The notes under the pieces are model-generated. The model saw nothing but the letters and a program-made list of their open reading frames with translations. It was not told where the DNA came from and did not search any database. This document shows, piece by piece, positions 1 through 7,907 of a stretch of 64,000 nucleotides of DNA. The stretch is from Pirellula sp. Lineage in GTDB: Bacteria; Planctomycetota; Planctomycetia; Pirellulales; Pirellulaceae. Each line of letters starts with the position of its first letter. The first letter of the stretch is position 1. The stretch lies in assembly GCA_021300155.1 (NCBI GenBank), contig JAJTID010000020.1:47819-111818 (forward strand), written 5' to 3'. Made by a program: the position numbers and the translations under genes.

Positions 1-846
1 GACGCTTCGTGGGACATCACGTTTGTCGACTATTATTGTGCCTGGAAGAATCGCTATCGAAAGACTCGACTCATTCGGTTCATTCACCCGAATATTAGTA
101 AATCGCCTAATCCCTTGATTTGTCACGTCAACATCGACCGTCTGTGTCCACTCGTTGACCGTAGGTAGCCAAATTTCCTTTTTAACCTCCGCGAAATTTG
201 AGTTGTTTCGTATCAAGGTTATTGTCTGCCCATTTACGTATGTCGATGTCTTTCTTTTCAAGACGACTCCCCGACGCTGACTATCGAACCAGATATCTTC
301 AATCGTATTGCTCCCAACATCTTGGACATGGATGGCAGTTCGATCCTGGATAACCTCGTCTTCCGAGACAATTTCGCACGTATTTCTGGCTATAATCCTG
401 GACACTAAATCAGGGTGGCTTTCTACTTCAGGCCACCAACCCGTAAAATCAAAATATGGGTCTCTCCAAAACGGCTCCAATTTCGATCGTTGTAATTGAT
501 CGTTATTGAGTGTATCGATTTCATGGTATCTAGCAAATTGCCAATAAACCTCTACTTTGCCGTCGGAGATGAGTGTCCAATTCCAAGCGGGGTCATCCCT
601 CCATTTCAATTTCTCAGTTCTTCTAACGGATTCAATTAACCTCCGGCCCTGACTCGCAAAAACCCTATGCCTTGCAAGTGTTGATCCTTGAAAACCAGCT
701 TCCGCTTCGAAACTTAAGCTTCTAATACGCGAAGACCACTCGCCATGGACTGCTTGCAATTTCTGCATATCTATTTCGCCTGAACAGATGCAAGTTAGCA
801 AAAGCCCAAGTTCCGGTCGAATTAGGATCAAGTTTAAGAAGTCCAC
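1..846 (-). CDS. LolA-like secreted protein, partial (3' end outside window)
   Basis: An open frame runs from a GTG at 846 to the left window edge without a stop, so at least 282 residues are visible. The GTG overlaps the stop of the C39-peptidase gene by 13 bases, which suggests translational coupling. The N-terminus is hydrophobic (NLILIRPELGLLLTCICSG), consistent with a signal peptide or anchor. The rest is a beta-rich soluble pattern with a segment 'KEIWLPTVNEWTQTVDVDV' that resembles the FWLP segment of the upstream fusion protein, so both look like the same LolA/outer-membrane-lipoprotein-sorting-like fold common in planctomycetes. The function is unknown. The similarity is by eye, and the start codon is inferred only from the in-frame stop immediately before it. 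Confidence 0.6.
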   Translation of the reverse strand, partial: MDFLNLILIRPELGLLLTCICSGEIDMQKLQAVHGEWSSRIRSLSFEAEAGFQGSTLARHRVFASQGRRLIESVRRTEKLKWRDDPAWNWTLISDGKVEVYWQFARYHEIDTLNNDQLQRSKLEPFWRDPYFDFTGWWPEVESHPDLVSRIIARNTCEIVSEDEVIQDRTAIHVQDVGSNTIEDIWFDSQRRGVVLKRKTSTYVNGQTITLIRNNSNFAEVKKEIWLPTVNEWTQTVDVDVTNQGIRRFTNIRVNEPNESSLSIAILPGTIIVDKRDVPRSV

Positions 847-2555
847 TTATTCCGAAGAACATAGACGAACAGACCAATCAGCATAATTGCGATCAGGCCC
901 GCAAAAAACATTTTCACGTGTGGTTTTCTTGGAATTGTTGTGCTATCGACGATACTTCCATCTGCGGCAGCGTAGTGCGAAATGACAGGCCCTTCCTGTC
1001 CGAAAGGCTGCTGGTAGACTGATATCTTAGCTCCTGTCCTGACCTGTGGTTCGAATAGACTATCTGCAACGCTACCCACGTCGCTGATTTGGCATTTGAC
1101 AACCGTCCTAATTGAACACTTCTCCTTACCGGGCTGAAACAAGTACTCATCCCCCTCAATCAAGCTAGGTAACCAAAACCCTTCAACTACCTCAATTGGA
1201 TTTGAGTAGCTCGCAGAAAACAACACACCATCCGTTTCGTGCTCCACCGTTCTTTTAACGATCGAGTAGCCCAGACTCGGATCAAGCCAGGTTTTGAGTG
1301 TGCCGCCCCGATAACTGTCCTTTTTCTCAATACGCAATCTAATTGGGGAACTTTCTTTACGAATCGCTACCTCCCCGCTAAAGAACAACTCTCTTCGATG
1401 CTCTTCTTGTTGAGAACTAGATGCCGTTGGATCCGGAATGTTCCACCCCACCATCATTGGATACATCGGGTTGAAAGCACGCATTGGTCCAGTCTCAAAA
1501 GGCCCAGGAACGACGCGCACATCGTCGCCACTTATTGTGGCTAGTTCTTTTCCATCGAAAAAATAGGAGGTTTCTTCTAATTCCTGCTTGCCGGATTTTC
1601 CCGATTTGAATACTTCAACTTTCTTCACCATCTCCCCTGACTTGTCCAATGTATAAACCTCGCGAGTTTCGGTCGTTTCCCTCGAAGCACGCCTGATACT
1701 CTGGACCAAGCGTCTCTTCTGACCCGAGAATGCAAACTCGATATTTGCCATTTCCATCAAGGATCGGTCGTAACTCGTCAACAAATCTTCAGACGATGCT
1801 TGAGAAGATTCTTGAATGGTGAAGGATAATTTCGCGGATCGAACGGAGTTTTGACGCCGCTGGAGCTCGTCCATATTCACCAAAAAATCAGCAACTTTTA
1901 CTTTTTCATCGTCTGCACACGCTGATGGTACCGCAAAGAACGCCAGACCGAGAATGACAGCAAGAGTTGTTTTGGTACTAATCCGTCTAAGAATGAAAAA
2001 CTGTACGGCTCGCCAAATCAGATAGAATCCGACTGCACCGGCCAGCATTCCAGAAAACAATATGCTCGATTCATGCTTCTTTGACGCCACAATTAGATAA
2101 CCGCTCCACTGATTAAAGAAAACCTGACTCGAAATCTCCTTCAGCATTCCTGTTGTACCATCCATAAAATACACATGATCATCTTCGAGCTGATAAACTA
2201 ATACATAGTGGCCGAACGTGGCTCCATCCGAGCCCCGCGAACTATTGGTTTCCAAATGCGCGATAACGGGTAACGGATATTTCAGAAGGTCGCTTGTTTT
2301 CGATTTTGCTTTGATAACTTCAAGACCGAAACTCTCCAAACACTCTGCGATCGATTGAAGGGACGTACCTTCCTGTTCCTGTTCATTAAAGTTCAATCGC
2401 GAACGAACATCATCATAGCTTGCTTGGACTTGGTGATACCGCAGCATAGCGTACGTGGAATTTACACCACAAAGATTGATAGTTCGCCAATTGCTAGTCA
2501 ACTGCGCAGGAATCAACAAACAAAACAATACATTAAGCGCCGTATGGCAAATCAC
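834..2555 (-). CDS. C39-type cysteine peptidase fused to a LolA-like domain, membrane anchored
   Basis: 573 residues. Residues 1-19 are hydrophobic. Residues 20-160 look like a peptidase C39 domain, the family that cuts bacteriocin precursors after a double glycine: catalytic Cys29 (LCGVNSTYAML), His116 (FGHYVLV) and Asp132 (MDGTTG). The Gln usually six residues before the Cys is not seen. A membrane segment follows at about 166-186. Residues 190-214 then look like a second signal peptide ending SACA-DD, and residues 215-540 are a LolA-like beta domain. The C-terminus has another membrane segment (about 550-568). No ABC-transporter ATPase is attached, unlike classical C39 exporters. The gene lies just downstream of a cysteine-rich gene with a double-glycine motif and overlaps the next LolA-like gene. 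The fold call is good; activity and orientation in the membrane are inferred. Confidence 0.75.
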   Translation of the reverse strand: MICHTALNVLFCLLIPAQLTSNWRTINLCGVNSTYAMLRYHQVQASYDDVRSRLNFNEQEQEGTSLQSIAECLESFGLEVIKAKSKTSDLLKYPLPVIAHLETNSSRGSDGATFGHYVLVYQLEDDHVYFMDGTTGMLKEISSQVFFNQWSGYLIVASKKHESSILFSGMLAGAVGFYLIWRAVQFFILRRISTKTTLAVILGLAFFAVPSACADDEKVKVADFLVNMDELQRRQNSVRSAKLSFTIQESSQASSEDLLTSYDRSLMEMANIEFAFSGQKRRLVQSIRRASRETTETREVYTLDKSGEMVKKVEVFKSGKSGKQELEETSYFFDGKELATISGDDVRVVPGPFETGPMRAFNPMYPMMVGWNIPDPTASSSQQEEHRRELFFSGEVAIRKESSPIRLRIEKKDSYRGGTLKTWLDPSLGYSIVKRTVEHETDGVLFSASYSNPIEVVEGFWLPSLIEGDEYLFQPGKEKCSIRTVVKCQISDVGSVADSLFEPQVRTGAKISVYQQPFGQEGPVISHYAAADGSIVDSTTIPRKPHVKMFFAGLIAIMLIGLFVYVLRNKWTS

Positions 2556-2617
2556 AGAACACTCCTAGCCGCTAGTTTTCGCAGATTCCACACGCACCGA
2601 TGAATCCCAATTCCGAG

Positions 2618-2652
2618 CATAAAATAGGCGCCAACGAAATTTGTTGGCGCCA
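2618..2652 (-). terminator. Rho-independent terminator between peptide and peptidase genes
   Basis: A perfect 9-bp inverted repeat (GGCGCCAAC / GTTGGCGCC, 2627-2651) encloses a 7-base loop. On the minus strand it is followed by TATTTTAT. It lies just after the stop of the cysteine-rich gene at 2673 and before the C39 gene start at 2555. It would end or attenuate transcription of the upstream cluster. Confidence 0.75.
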
Positions 2653-2672
2653 GACCAAGAATGCGATTTACA

Positions 2673-3065
2673 TTAGGGCACAGAAGGCTCGGTAGATCCT
2701 GTTGCTTGCGGAACACAAGCTACCATTTCGACGACTACTTTTTTCTTCCCACACTTGACACCGCACGTTCCGACTGCACAGTCATGATCACCTAGCTCGG
2801 CGGACAACAAATGGCCCGTTCCATCAAGGAGCCTTTCCCCTGCTGCAGCAGGACACGTGCCCGTTCCCCAAGCGCCGCAAGTTCCACTAGCACCGGGACA
2901 ATCATTGCCCGCTGCCGTGGCAATCGTGCATGCACCTCCTTTCACAAGCTTAGCCTCAGTCGAGGTCAGCACGCTCATAGCGCCTCCCCGTGACAAACCA
3001 CTTTGCAAACACAATCCGCAAGCTGAAACCATAAGTGCAAACACACAAAAAAACAACCTCGCCAT
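2673..3065 (-). CDS. Cysteine-rich secreted polypeptide with double-glycine leader motif
   Basis: 130 residues from the ATG at 3065 (GTG at 3071 is an alternative). An AGAGAGG lies upstream. The N-terminus is hydrophobic and contains a lipobox-like VSAC (Cys16), so this start gives an exported, perhaps lipidated form. Residues 33-44 read LTSTEAKLVKGG. Counted back from the cut this gives Leu -12, Glu -8, Val -4, Gly -2, Gly -1, which fits the double-glycine leader consensus cut by C39 peptidases. The part after GG has 86 residues with eight cysteines (46, 56, 63, 71, 96, 101, 105, 117), enough for four disulfides. A second start, ATG 2978, has a strong ribosome binding site and would give a leader of only 15 residues. 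The product is unknown; a peptide substrate of the neighbouring peptidase is my inference. Confidence 0.6.
   Translation of the reverse strand: MARLFFCVFALMVSACGLCLQSGLSRGGAMSVLTSTEAKLVKGGACTIATAAGNDCPGASGTCGAWGTGTCPAAAGERLLDGTGHLLSAELGDHDCAVGTCGVKCGKKKVVVEMVACVPQATGSTEPSVP
2984..2990 (-). promoter_or_regulatory. Strong internal ribosome binding site (GGGGAGG)
   Basis: GGGGAGG on the minus strand lies 5 bases before the internal ATG at 2978 of the cysteine-rich gene. It is stronger than the site before the upstream start at 3065. It could direct synthesis of a short form, MSVLTSTEAKLVKGG plus core, lacking the Sec signal. Confidence 0.5.
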
Positions 3066-3096
3066 AGTCACACCTCTCTATAAAGTTCCCCAAACA

Positions 3097-4425
3097 TCAC
3101 AACGATTTATCCATCAAAAACAAAACCCTAATCGCATGCGAACTGCCGCACAACGAGCTGTCTATCTCACTCGGCTGCATGGTATTCAATCGCATTAACA
3201 GAAACTCACGTCCACGAGCGATTGCATCCGTAAAATCAATCGCTGTCGACGCAAGCCACATCCACTCTAAGCTGTGGGCTGTACATAGCAATCTATCGTC
3301 AAGCGACCATTCCCTGTTCCGCTCCAGCGAATTAGATTGCTTGCCCTCATTCGTCGACAGCCTATCACGCCAGTCCGGACTAATCGCTCCATCGGCCAAC
3401 TGACTCGAAACCACAGCGCTTGCCACATCCTTCAAATGCGAGTCAATCTTGCCCATCGTTCGCTTACCAAGAGCATTGGACTTGGCGTTGTTCATTCGAA
3501 TCGAGCAAAGCGTTTGCGGAACATGACACCCGAAACATACATTCGTCAAGCTTTGCCTCGATATCAACAGATCAACAACTTCGTCTCTCGTAATAGATTC
3601 GCCAAACTTGTTTTTCCAACTCTGCACAGAAGGGTCCAACAAAGTCAGGATCGCAAACGCCGACCATTCGCACTCCGACTTTACATCGAGCCTGAATCGC
3701 GACATTGAATCAGTCAACAAATCACCAACAGTCAAATCTTCTCCTTGCGAGGAAACAACACGCGTCTCCCTACCACGACCAAACTCCGCTAGCAACGAAA
3801 GCACCTGATCGTGATGAGACTGCCCACCCGTCAAATCCGGACCATAAAGATACGCCGCACCATGACGAGTACGAAAAATGAAATTACAATCCCCATACCA
3901 ATCTTCAGCCTTACGTCCATTTAGTAGCAACTCTTGCAATTCAGAAAGAGACGGCCTACCGTTCGGCTGATACCCTGGGTTTGCACGAAAAGCGTGCAGA
4001 ACATGGACGACAACACTGAGCGATTCTCCCTTTGAAGGCCACAGACACTCAGCGACCTTTTCTGGTATTCTTCTTGGAACTTTAAATTGAGTCTCGTCTG
4101 CAATACCACCCTCGCAGATTGCGAATACAGCCACCAAAGCACATAAAGGCAGACTTGCAGAATGCATTTGAATCAAGGAAACAAAACTGCCTATGAAAGA
4201 CAGCAAACGCTGAATCGCTCGACTTGACCTTTCAGATGGAACTCGATTCATTGTGGATACAGTATTTTTCATCGGCTTGATAACACGACCCGGGGCATGC
4301 TTATAGATGCTAAATGCCATAGCGAAAACGAAGAAATTGGGAAATTTATTCGGCTTTTTAGGGTTTCCTTGCGTCAGGCTCTCAGAACGCAACAAGAGTT
4401 CCTCGTGGCCCGCATCGAATGACAA
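3097..4425 (-). CDS. Secreted alpha/alpha-barrel-like protein (small paralogue of the 13186-15219 product)
   Basis: Up to 442 residues. The frame opens at 4425, only 3 bases after the methyltransferase stop, but the first 58 residues are unlike a mature protein. Starts at 4251 (MNRVPSERSS) or 4167 are more plausible, giving a signal sequence ending near CEGGIADE (about 110). Residues 120-442 share ordered blocks with the larger protein at 13186-15219: 'GGQSHHDQVLSLLAEFG' against 'GVQGHEGQFLAILAQSN', an 'ECEWSAFAIL' helix against 'KSELTFKLIG', a CxxC-like FGCHVPQ against ACGGTHRL, 'ISPDWRDR' against 'FSTEWYEG', and 'LLCTAHSLEWMWLA' against 'VQTTGHMLEWLMY'. The helical repeats recall terpenoid-cyclase/prenyltransferase folds. 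No enzymatic activity can be assigned. Confidence 0.65.
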   Translation of the reverse strand: MSFDAGHEELLLRSESLTQGNPKKPNKFPNFFVFAMAFSIYKHAPGRVIKPMKNTVSTMNRVPSERSSRAIQRLLSFIGSFVSLIQMHSASLPLCALVAVFAICEGGIADETQFKVPRRIPEKVAECLWPSKGESLSVVVHVLHAFRANPGYQPNGRPSLSELQELLLNGRKAEDWYGDCNFIFRTRHGAAYLYGPDLTGGQSHHDQVLSLLAEFGRGRETRVVSSQGEDLTVGDLLTDSMSRFRLDVKSECEWSAFAILTLLDPSVQSWKNKFGESITRDEVVDLLISRQSLTNVCFGCHVPQTLCSIRMNNAKSNALGKRTMGKIDSHLKDVASAVVSSQLADGAISPDWRDRLSTNEGKQSNSLERNREWSLDDRLLCTAHSLEWMWLASTAIDFTDAIARGREFLLMRLNTMQPSEIDSSLCGSSHAIRVLFLMDKSL

Positions 4426-4428
4426 AAA

Positions 4429-5079
4429 TCAGAGATGAGTCTTCTGGCTTGAACGTTTGCTAGCTACGATAATCGTCCAGGGGAGGGGATCAAGTTCGTT
4501 GACAATGACGAATCGATTCACAATTTGCCTCCTTATTTCTGCACGGCTGAAGTGCTGGACGTGTCCTGGCGTATTTCCAAAGCTCCGCCAGTACTTTCCT
4601 CGTATCACATTGAGAATTCGCCATGTCGGTTCCCACGGAACACTGACCAGCACCCACCGCTTGGCCACCCGATCAATCTCAGCGAGCGCTTTCGCGGGAT
4701 CCTCCAAGTGCTCCAGCACTTCACAGGCAATCACCAAATCAAACGAGTTCGATTCTACGGGCAACTCGTACGCGGACCCAACTTGGAACGACAACTGCGG
4801 ATATTGTTTTCTCGCTATCTCGATCTCCATTTGGTCGATATCAATGCCAAGGTAATCCACTTGGGGGGGCAAAATCCTTGTTGCCAGATCACCCGGTCCG
4901 CATCCGACTTCCAAAACGGAGCCATACTCGATGCTTCCAAGCAATTCGCGAACACTCCCCATGAACCCTCGCATCAACCATTGATGAATCGGGTTCGTCG
5001 ATCGGTATTTGTCAAAGTAGTTTCCACCGATGAATTGGTCACTAAGTGGATTCATGGATTCGCGATGCGCCCTAACCAC
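4429..5079 (-). CDS. Class I SAM-dependent methyltransferase
   Basis: 216 residues. The SAM-binding motif I is VLEVGCGPG (residues 55-63). The acidic end of beta2 is YLGIDID, the motif II/III region is FDLVIACEVLEHLEDP, and a later strand reads RWVLVSVPWEP, so this is a Methyltransf_11-type Rossmann fold. The GTG start shares one base with the stop of the upstream cysteine-rich gene (TAGTG), which suggests coupling. An ATG at 5055 is an alternative start. No signal peptide is visible, so it acts in the cytoplasm. Its place between two secreted-protein genes suggests it modifies a product or precursor of this cluster. The substrate is unknown. Confidence 0.85.
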   Translation of the reverse strand: MVRAHRESMNPLSDQFIGGNYFDKYRSTNPIHQWLMRGFMGSVRELLGSIEYGSVLEVGCGPGDLATRILPPQVDYLGIDIDQMEIEIARKQYPQLSFQVGSAYELPVESNSFDLVIACEVLEHLEDPAKALAEIDRVAKRWVLVSVPWEPTWRILNVIRGKYWRSFGNTPGHVQHFSRAEIRRQIVNRFVIVNELDPLPWTIIVASKRSSQKTHL

Positions 5080-5573
5080 TAGTTTCCGGTAGACACCGTT
5101 TCGGTGGCTGCCGCTTTACGCACGCATCGGAAAATGGTTGCGCTATTGCTCATGCAGTCCATCTCGTCGTGGTTTCCTGTCGCAACTCGAGCCGTAGCGT
5201 CTTGATTTGTTTCGCACTCAGAGCTGCATTGACCGCATTCTTTTGCGCCTTGCCCGTAGTATACCCTGGGATCAGTAAGCCCAGTTCTCTGTTCTTTATT
5301 CAACGCGTTGTCGGACTTGGACGATTTTGTGATCTCGGCAGTAGTGTAATTGTAGAATCTGCACTGCTCTTTATTAGAACCGGTACCTTTCATCCGCAAA
5401 ACAGCGAACTCAGCGCATCCCAATTTGCAATCAGGCAATCCGCCAGGTTCCGCAATTGCATCGATAGGATCCTCCTCGATCTGCGCTACGAGCAACGAGC
5501 CTGCCGACATACTTCCTAGTAGGACGCTCAAAAACAAACTGGTTCTCTTTATCAAAACTACTTTCATATACAT
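5079..5573 (-). CDS. Secreted eight-cysteine protein of unknown function
   Basis: 164 residues with a Sec signal peptide (lysine/arginine start, then LFLSVLLGSMSAGSLLVA; cleavage probably near residue 30). The mature part has eight cysteines (49, 53, 71, 113, 116, 120, 140, 150), among them CxxxC and CxxCxxxC groupings, and no other recognised domain. The even number and export suggest four disulfides. It does not align by eye with the cysteine-rich protein at 2673, but both have eight cysteines after the N-terminal region and sit in the same gene string. An ATG two codons in (5567) could also be the start. It overlaps the methyltransferase gene by one base. Confidence 0.6.
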   Translation of the reverse strand: MYMKVVLIKRTSLFLSVLLGSMSAGSLLVAQIEEDPIDAIAEPGGLPDCKLGCAEFAVLRMKGTGSNKEQCRFYNYTTAEITKSSKSDNALNKEQRTGLTDPRVYYGQGAKECGQCSSECETNQDATARVATGNHDEMDCMSNSATIFRCVRKAAATETVSTGN

Positions 5574-5595
5574 CCCTTACGAATTGATACGGAAA

Positions 5596-6687
5596 TCAAA
5601 CACCACGAATCTTTAGAAAAATATACAACCCAAGAAACGCCGCACATCCAATTGCAGACCAAAATGCAAGCGTGATCCAACCAATTGGTCGCGGTGCGTG
5701 CTCCTCTCGAGCAAATATCTCACCTAGTGTCTCTAAGGGTTTTCCTGGATCTGGCACCCTGTATTCCACGTCGGTTGAAACGTCCAAGACATTCATTCCA
5801 GGCGTTGGGGTGACTGAAAACGGTAAGATCATTGGACCATCTACGACTGCTTCGATAGTGCTCACTTTGGTCTCTTTCATGAGCCGACGATGTTCATCTT
5901 TAAATTCGTACTCGCGTTCAACCCAAAAAAAGGGAAAGAACTTTCCGTCGCGTTCTTTGTACTCTATTTCTAGCGAGTAGCCTTCCATACCAGAAACATA
6001 TTTTCGCATACTCTTGACAAGTAGTGTCGTCGGATCAATCTCGTAACGTTCATCGATCACGGATCGCTTGCCAATAGGAAACTCGATCATAAGGATGTCT
6101 TTCGTCCGTCGAGCAACTGCCTTACTTAGATCAGGTGGCGTAACCTGCCCTTTCTTCATATCAAACCCCCTAGCCGGAACCAGCCCAATCGCATAGAAGA
6201 CCGGTGAATCCAACGAGGAAAAGAACGGAGCACGTTTTTCGTGAAAAAGTGTCAATTCGATCCAATATTCACTTTGACTTCTGCTGTTCCCCCAATCGAT
6301 GTTTTCCTGCTTTGGATTAAAAACTTGAAAATTGGTGCCGTCAAAAAGGCTCACATAAACTTCCGCATCAAAGGACTTTGTGGAAGCATTGAATATGTGC
6401 TGGCTTCCCTTTCGGCGATACCTATGCCCCTTTAAATCAAACTGATATTCAATGGTCCCGGTGAACGAGGTGTCTTTCAAGGGATACTTCAATATGCCAT
6501 CATCCATATCTGGTATTGAATTCGCCGCAATGAACTGTTCGAAGCGAGTCCGCAGCAAAAGAGTCTGCCAAGAGGCAGCTCGCTTGTTCCACTCCTCAAA
6601 CACGTCGTTCACCAAATTATGATCGTCAGCGATGCATGCAGACCCTGCCAAGAGAACGAACAAGAAACAGACACTACTCCTTAGCAT
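5596..6687 (-). CDS. LolA-like secreted protein with C-terminal membrane anchor
   Basis: 363 residues from the ATG at 6687. I chose this start because it begins a clear signal peptide (MLRSSVCFLFVLLAGSACIADD); it overlaps the end of the DUF1573-like gene by 14 bases. The longer frame upstream has no signal sequence. The mature part is beta-rich with segments such as TGTIEYQFDLKGHRYRRKG and FDGTNFQVFNP, the pattern of LolA/outer-membrane-lipoprotein-sorting-like proteins. The C-terminus has one membrane segment (about 340-358, ITLAFWSAIGCAAFLGLYIF) followed by KIRGV. Architecture matches the LolA-like half of the C39 fusion protein. It is probably a periplasmic-facing lipid or peptide binding protein; this is inference. 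Confidence 0.65.
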   Translation of the reverse strand: MLRSSVCFLFVLLAGSACIADDHNLVNDVFEEWNKRAASWQTLLLRTRFEQFIAANSIPDMDDGILKYPLKDTSFTGTIEYQFDLKGHRYRRKGSQHIFNASTKSFDAEVYVSLFDGTNFQVFNPKQENIDWGNSRSQSEYWIELTLFHEKRAPFFSSLDSPVFYAIGLVPARGFDMKKGQVTPPDLSKAVARRTKDILMIEFPIGKRSVIDERYEIDPTTLLVKSMRKYVSGMEGYSLEIEYKERDGKFFPFFWVEREYEFKDEHRRLMKETKVSTIEAVVDGPMILPFSVTPTPGMNVLDVSTDVEYRVPDPGKPLETLGEIFAREEHAPRPIGWITLAFWSAIGCAAFLGLYIFLKIRGV

Positions 6688-7753
6688 TGATCTGGTTCTC
6701 CATGACAAAACCAACGATTTCCACAAACAACACCTCGCAATTTCCTGCTGAGTCTTTGCATTTGAATTGCACACGTTTGCAGTAATCTCCCTCTGGCTGA
6801 CCAGAAAAATCCATCGCTAGCTCTAACTTTTTCTCACCCACTCCGACAAGCGACTCCTTCACTTTCCAATCAACCGTGTCAACGACATGTAGTTCAAAAT
6901 CAAGTCCCTCTCGATGCCGTACGGTCAACGCATGCTTGACAGCATCCTCTCTATCGACGACTCCGAACATAACGTCGTCCGGCGAGAGCTCCCAAGATGA
7001 CTGAAACTCACCCTGGACACGAATAACCCCTTGATCAACCTTTTCTCCATCACGTTTCGCCACTATTGTAACTGGAAACGAGAATACACCTGGGACTATA
7101 TTTTTCTTGAATGTGATCTGAGGCACCCAAATACCACTGGCAACCGTTCGTAAAACACACGTTCCGTATTCGGCTGGGCACTCGCATTTCAACTCAGCTC
7201 CTTCGGTGGAGTGAATCCGGACTAAATCAATCGTTGATTCTCGAGACGAAGGCAACGACTTCATCCCGAACAACCCAACTACGGAATCCTCGACCAAGAA
7301 AACGAAAGTCGAATCAACCGATGTCGTAAATGCCTTCCAAGCTCTCCCGTCTGACGTTTCGGGCACAAACGAGAACTCCGATTGAATAGCGAGGCTACTC
7401 GACGTCAAGGGACCATCCTGCGCCTTTGGACGGTCCTTCGTAGGAACGAAACACTTGACCGTCTTCGATTCGTCAGCACCCAGCCTCATTTTTTGGGGCT
7501 CAATGGATATGCAGTCGCATGACGCACGAAACGCGTCAATATCAATGTTTTTTGTACCACGATTAAACAATTGGACTTCAATTTCAAATCTAGACGACCC
7601 GTCCTCGTTCCAGACCACCTCCCTCCCAACCTCTTGGTACTCAAGCAACGACCTGTCTACGTCAACTGCAGGCCGACAACCAAAGCAGGCGATGAAAAGC
7701 AACATCGTTACTGATGAAGCCGCAAAAATCGAATTGTTTTTTCGGAACCGCAA
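6674..7753 (-). CDS. DUF1573-like lipoprotein
   Basis: 359 residues. The N-terminus is a lipoprotein-type signal (MLLFIACFGC). Residues 55-110 contain an Ig-like segment, 'QLFNRGTKNIDIDAFRASC' followed by DC and a later KTVKCFVP, typical of the DUF1573/HYDIN-like family, which often carries a CxC in the 'new strand' position. The remaining residues form further beta domains with a CECP motif near residue 198. DUF1573 proteins of planctomycetes are exported and of unknown role. The stop overlaps the start of the LolA-like gene, so the two are probably cotranslated. This is the first gene after a 154-base gap from the glycosyltransferase gene. Confidence 0.65.
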   Translation of the reverse strand: MRFRKNNSIFAASSVTMLLFIACFGCRPAVDVDRSLLEYQEVGREVVWNEDGSSRFEIEVQLFNRGTKNIDIDAFRASCDCISIEPQKMRLGADESKTVKCFVPTKDRPKAQDGPLTSSSLAIQSEFSFVPETSDGRAWKAFTTSVDSTFVFLVEDSVVGLFGMKSLPSSRESTIDLVRIHSTEGAELKCECPAEYGTCVLRTVASGIWVPQITFKKNIVPGVFSFPVTIVAKRDGEKVDQGVIRVQGEFQSSWELSPDDVMFGVVDREDAVKHALTVRHREGLDFELHVVDTVDWKVKESLVGVGEKKLELAMDFSGQPEGDYCKRVQFKCKDSAGNCEVLFVEIVGFVMENQINAKE

Positions 7754-7907
7754 AAATCTCCCCCTTTTTCACGAGCAGTATTTCTATAGATGCCTTTTTC
7801 GAGCTTCGTAACGGTAGAAAATTGAAATCCAAAGACATAATTTGAGATCTAGAAAAGTCTCCGATAGAACATGTTTTCGCCGTTGCCAACGCCTAGACAT
7901 GATCAAC

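Noticed and set aside
4457..5082. Long plus-strand frames opposite the methyltransferase gene
   Set aside because: The minus-strand frame has intact SAM motifs; the plus frames have no family resemblance and no ribosome site.
5435..5445. Second double-glycine leader at residues 44-45 of the eight-cysteine protein
   Set aside because: The residues before the Gly pair (IDAIAEP) lack the Leu -12, Glu -8 and hydrophobic -4 pattern seen in the other protein.
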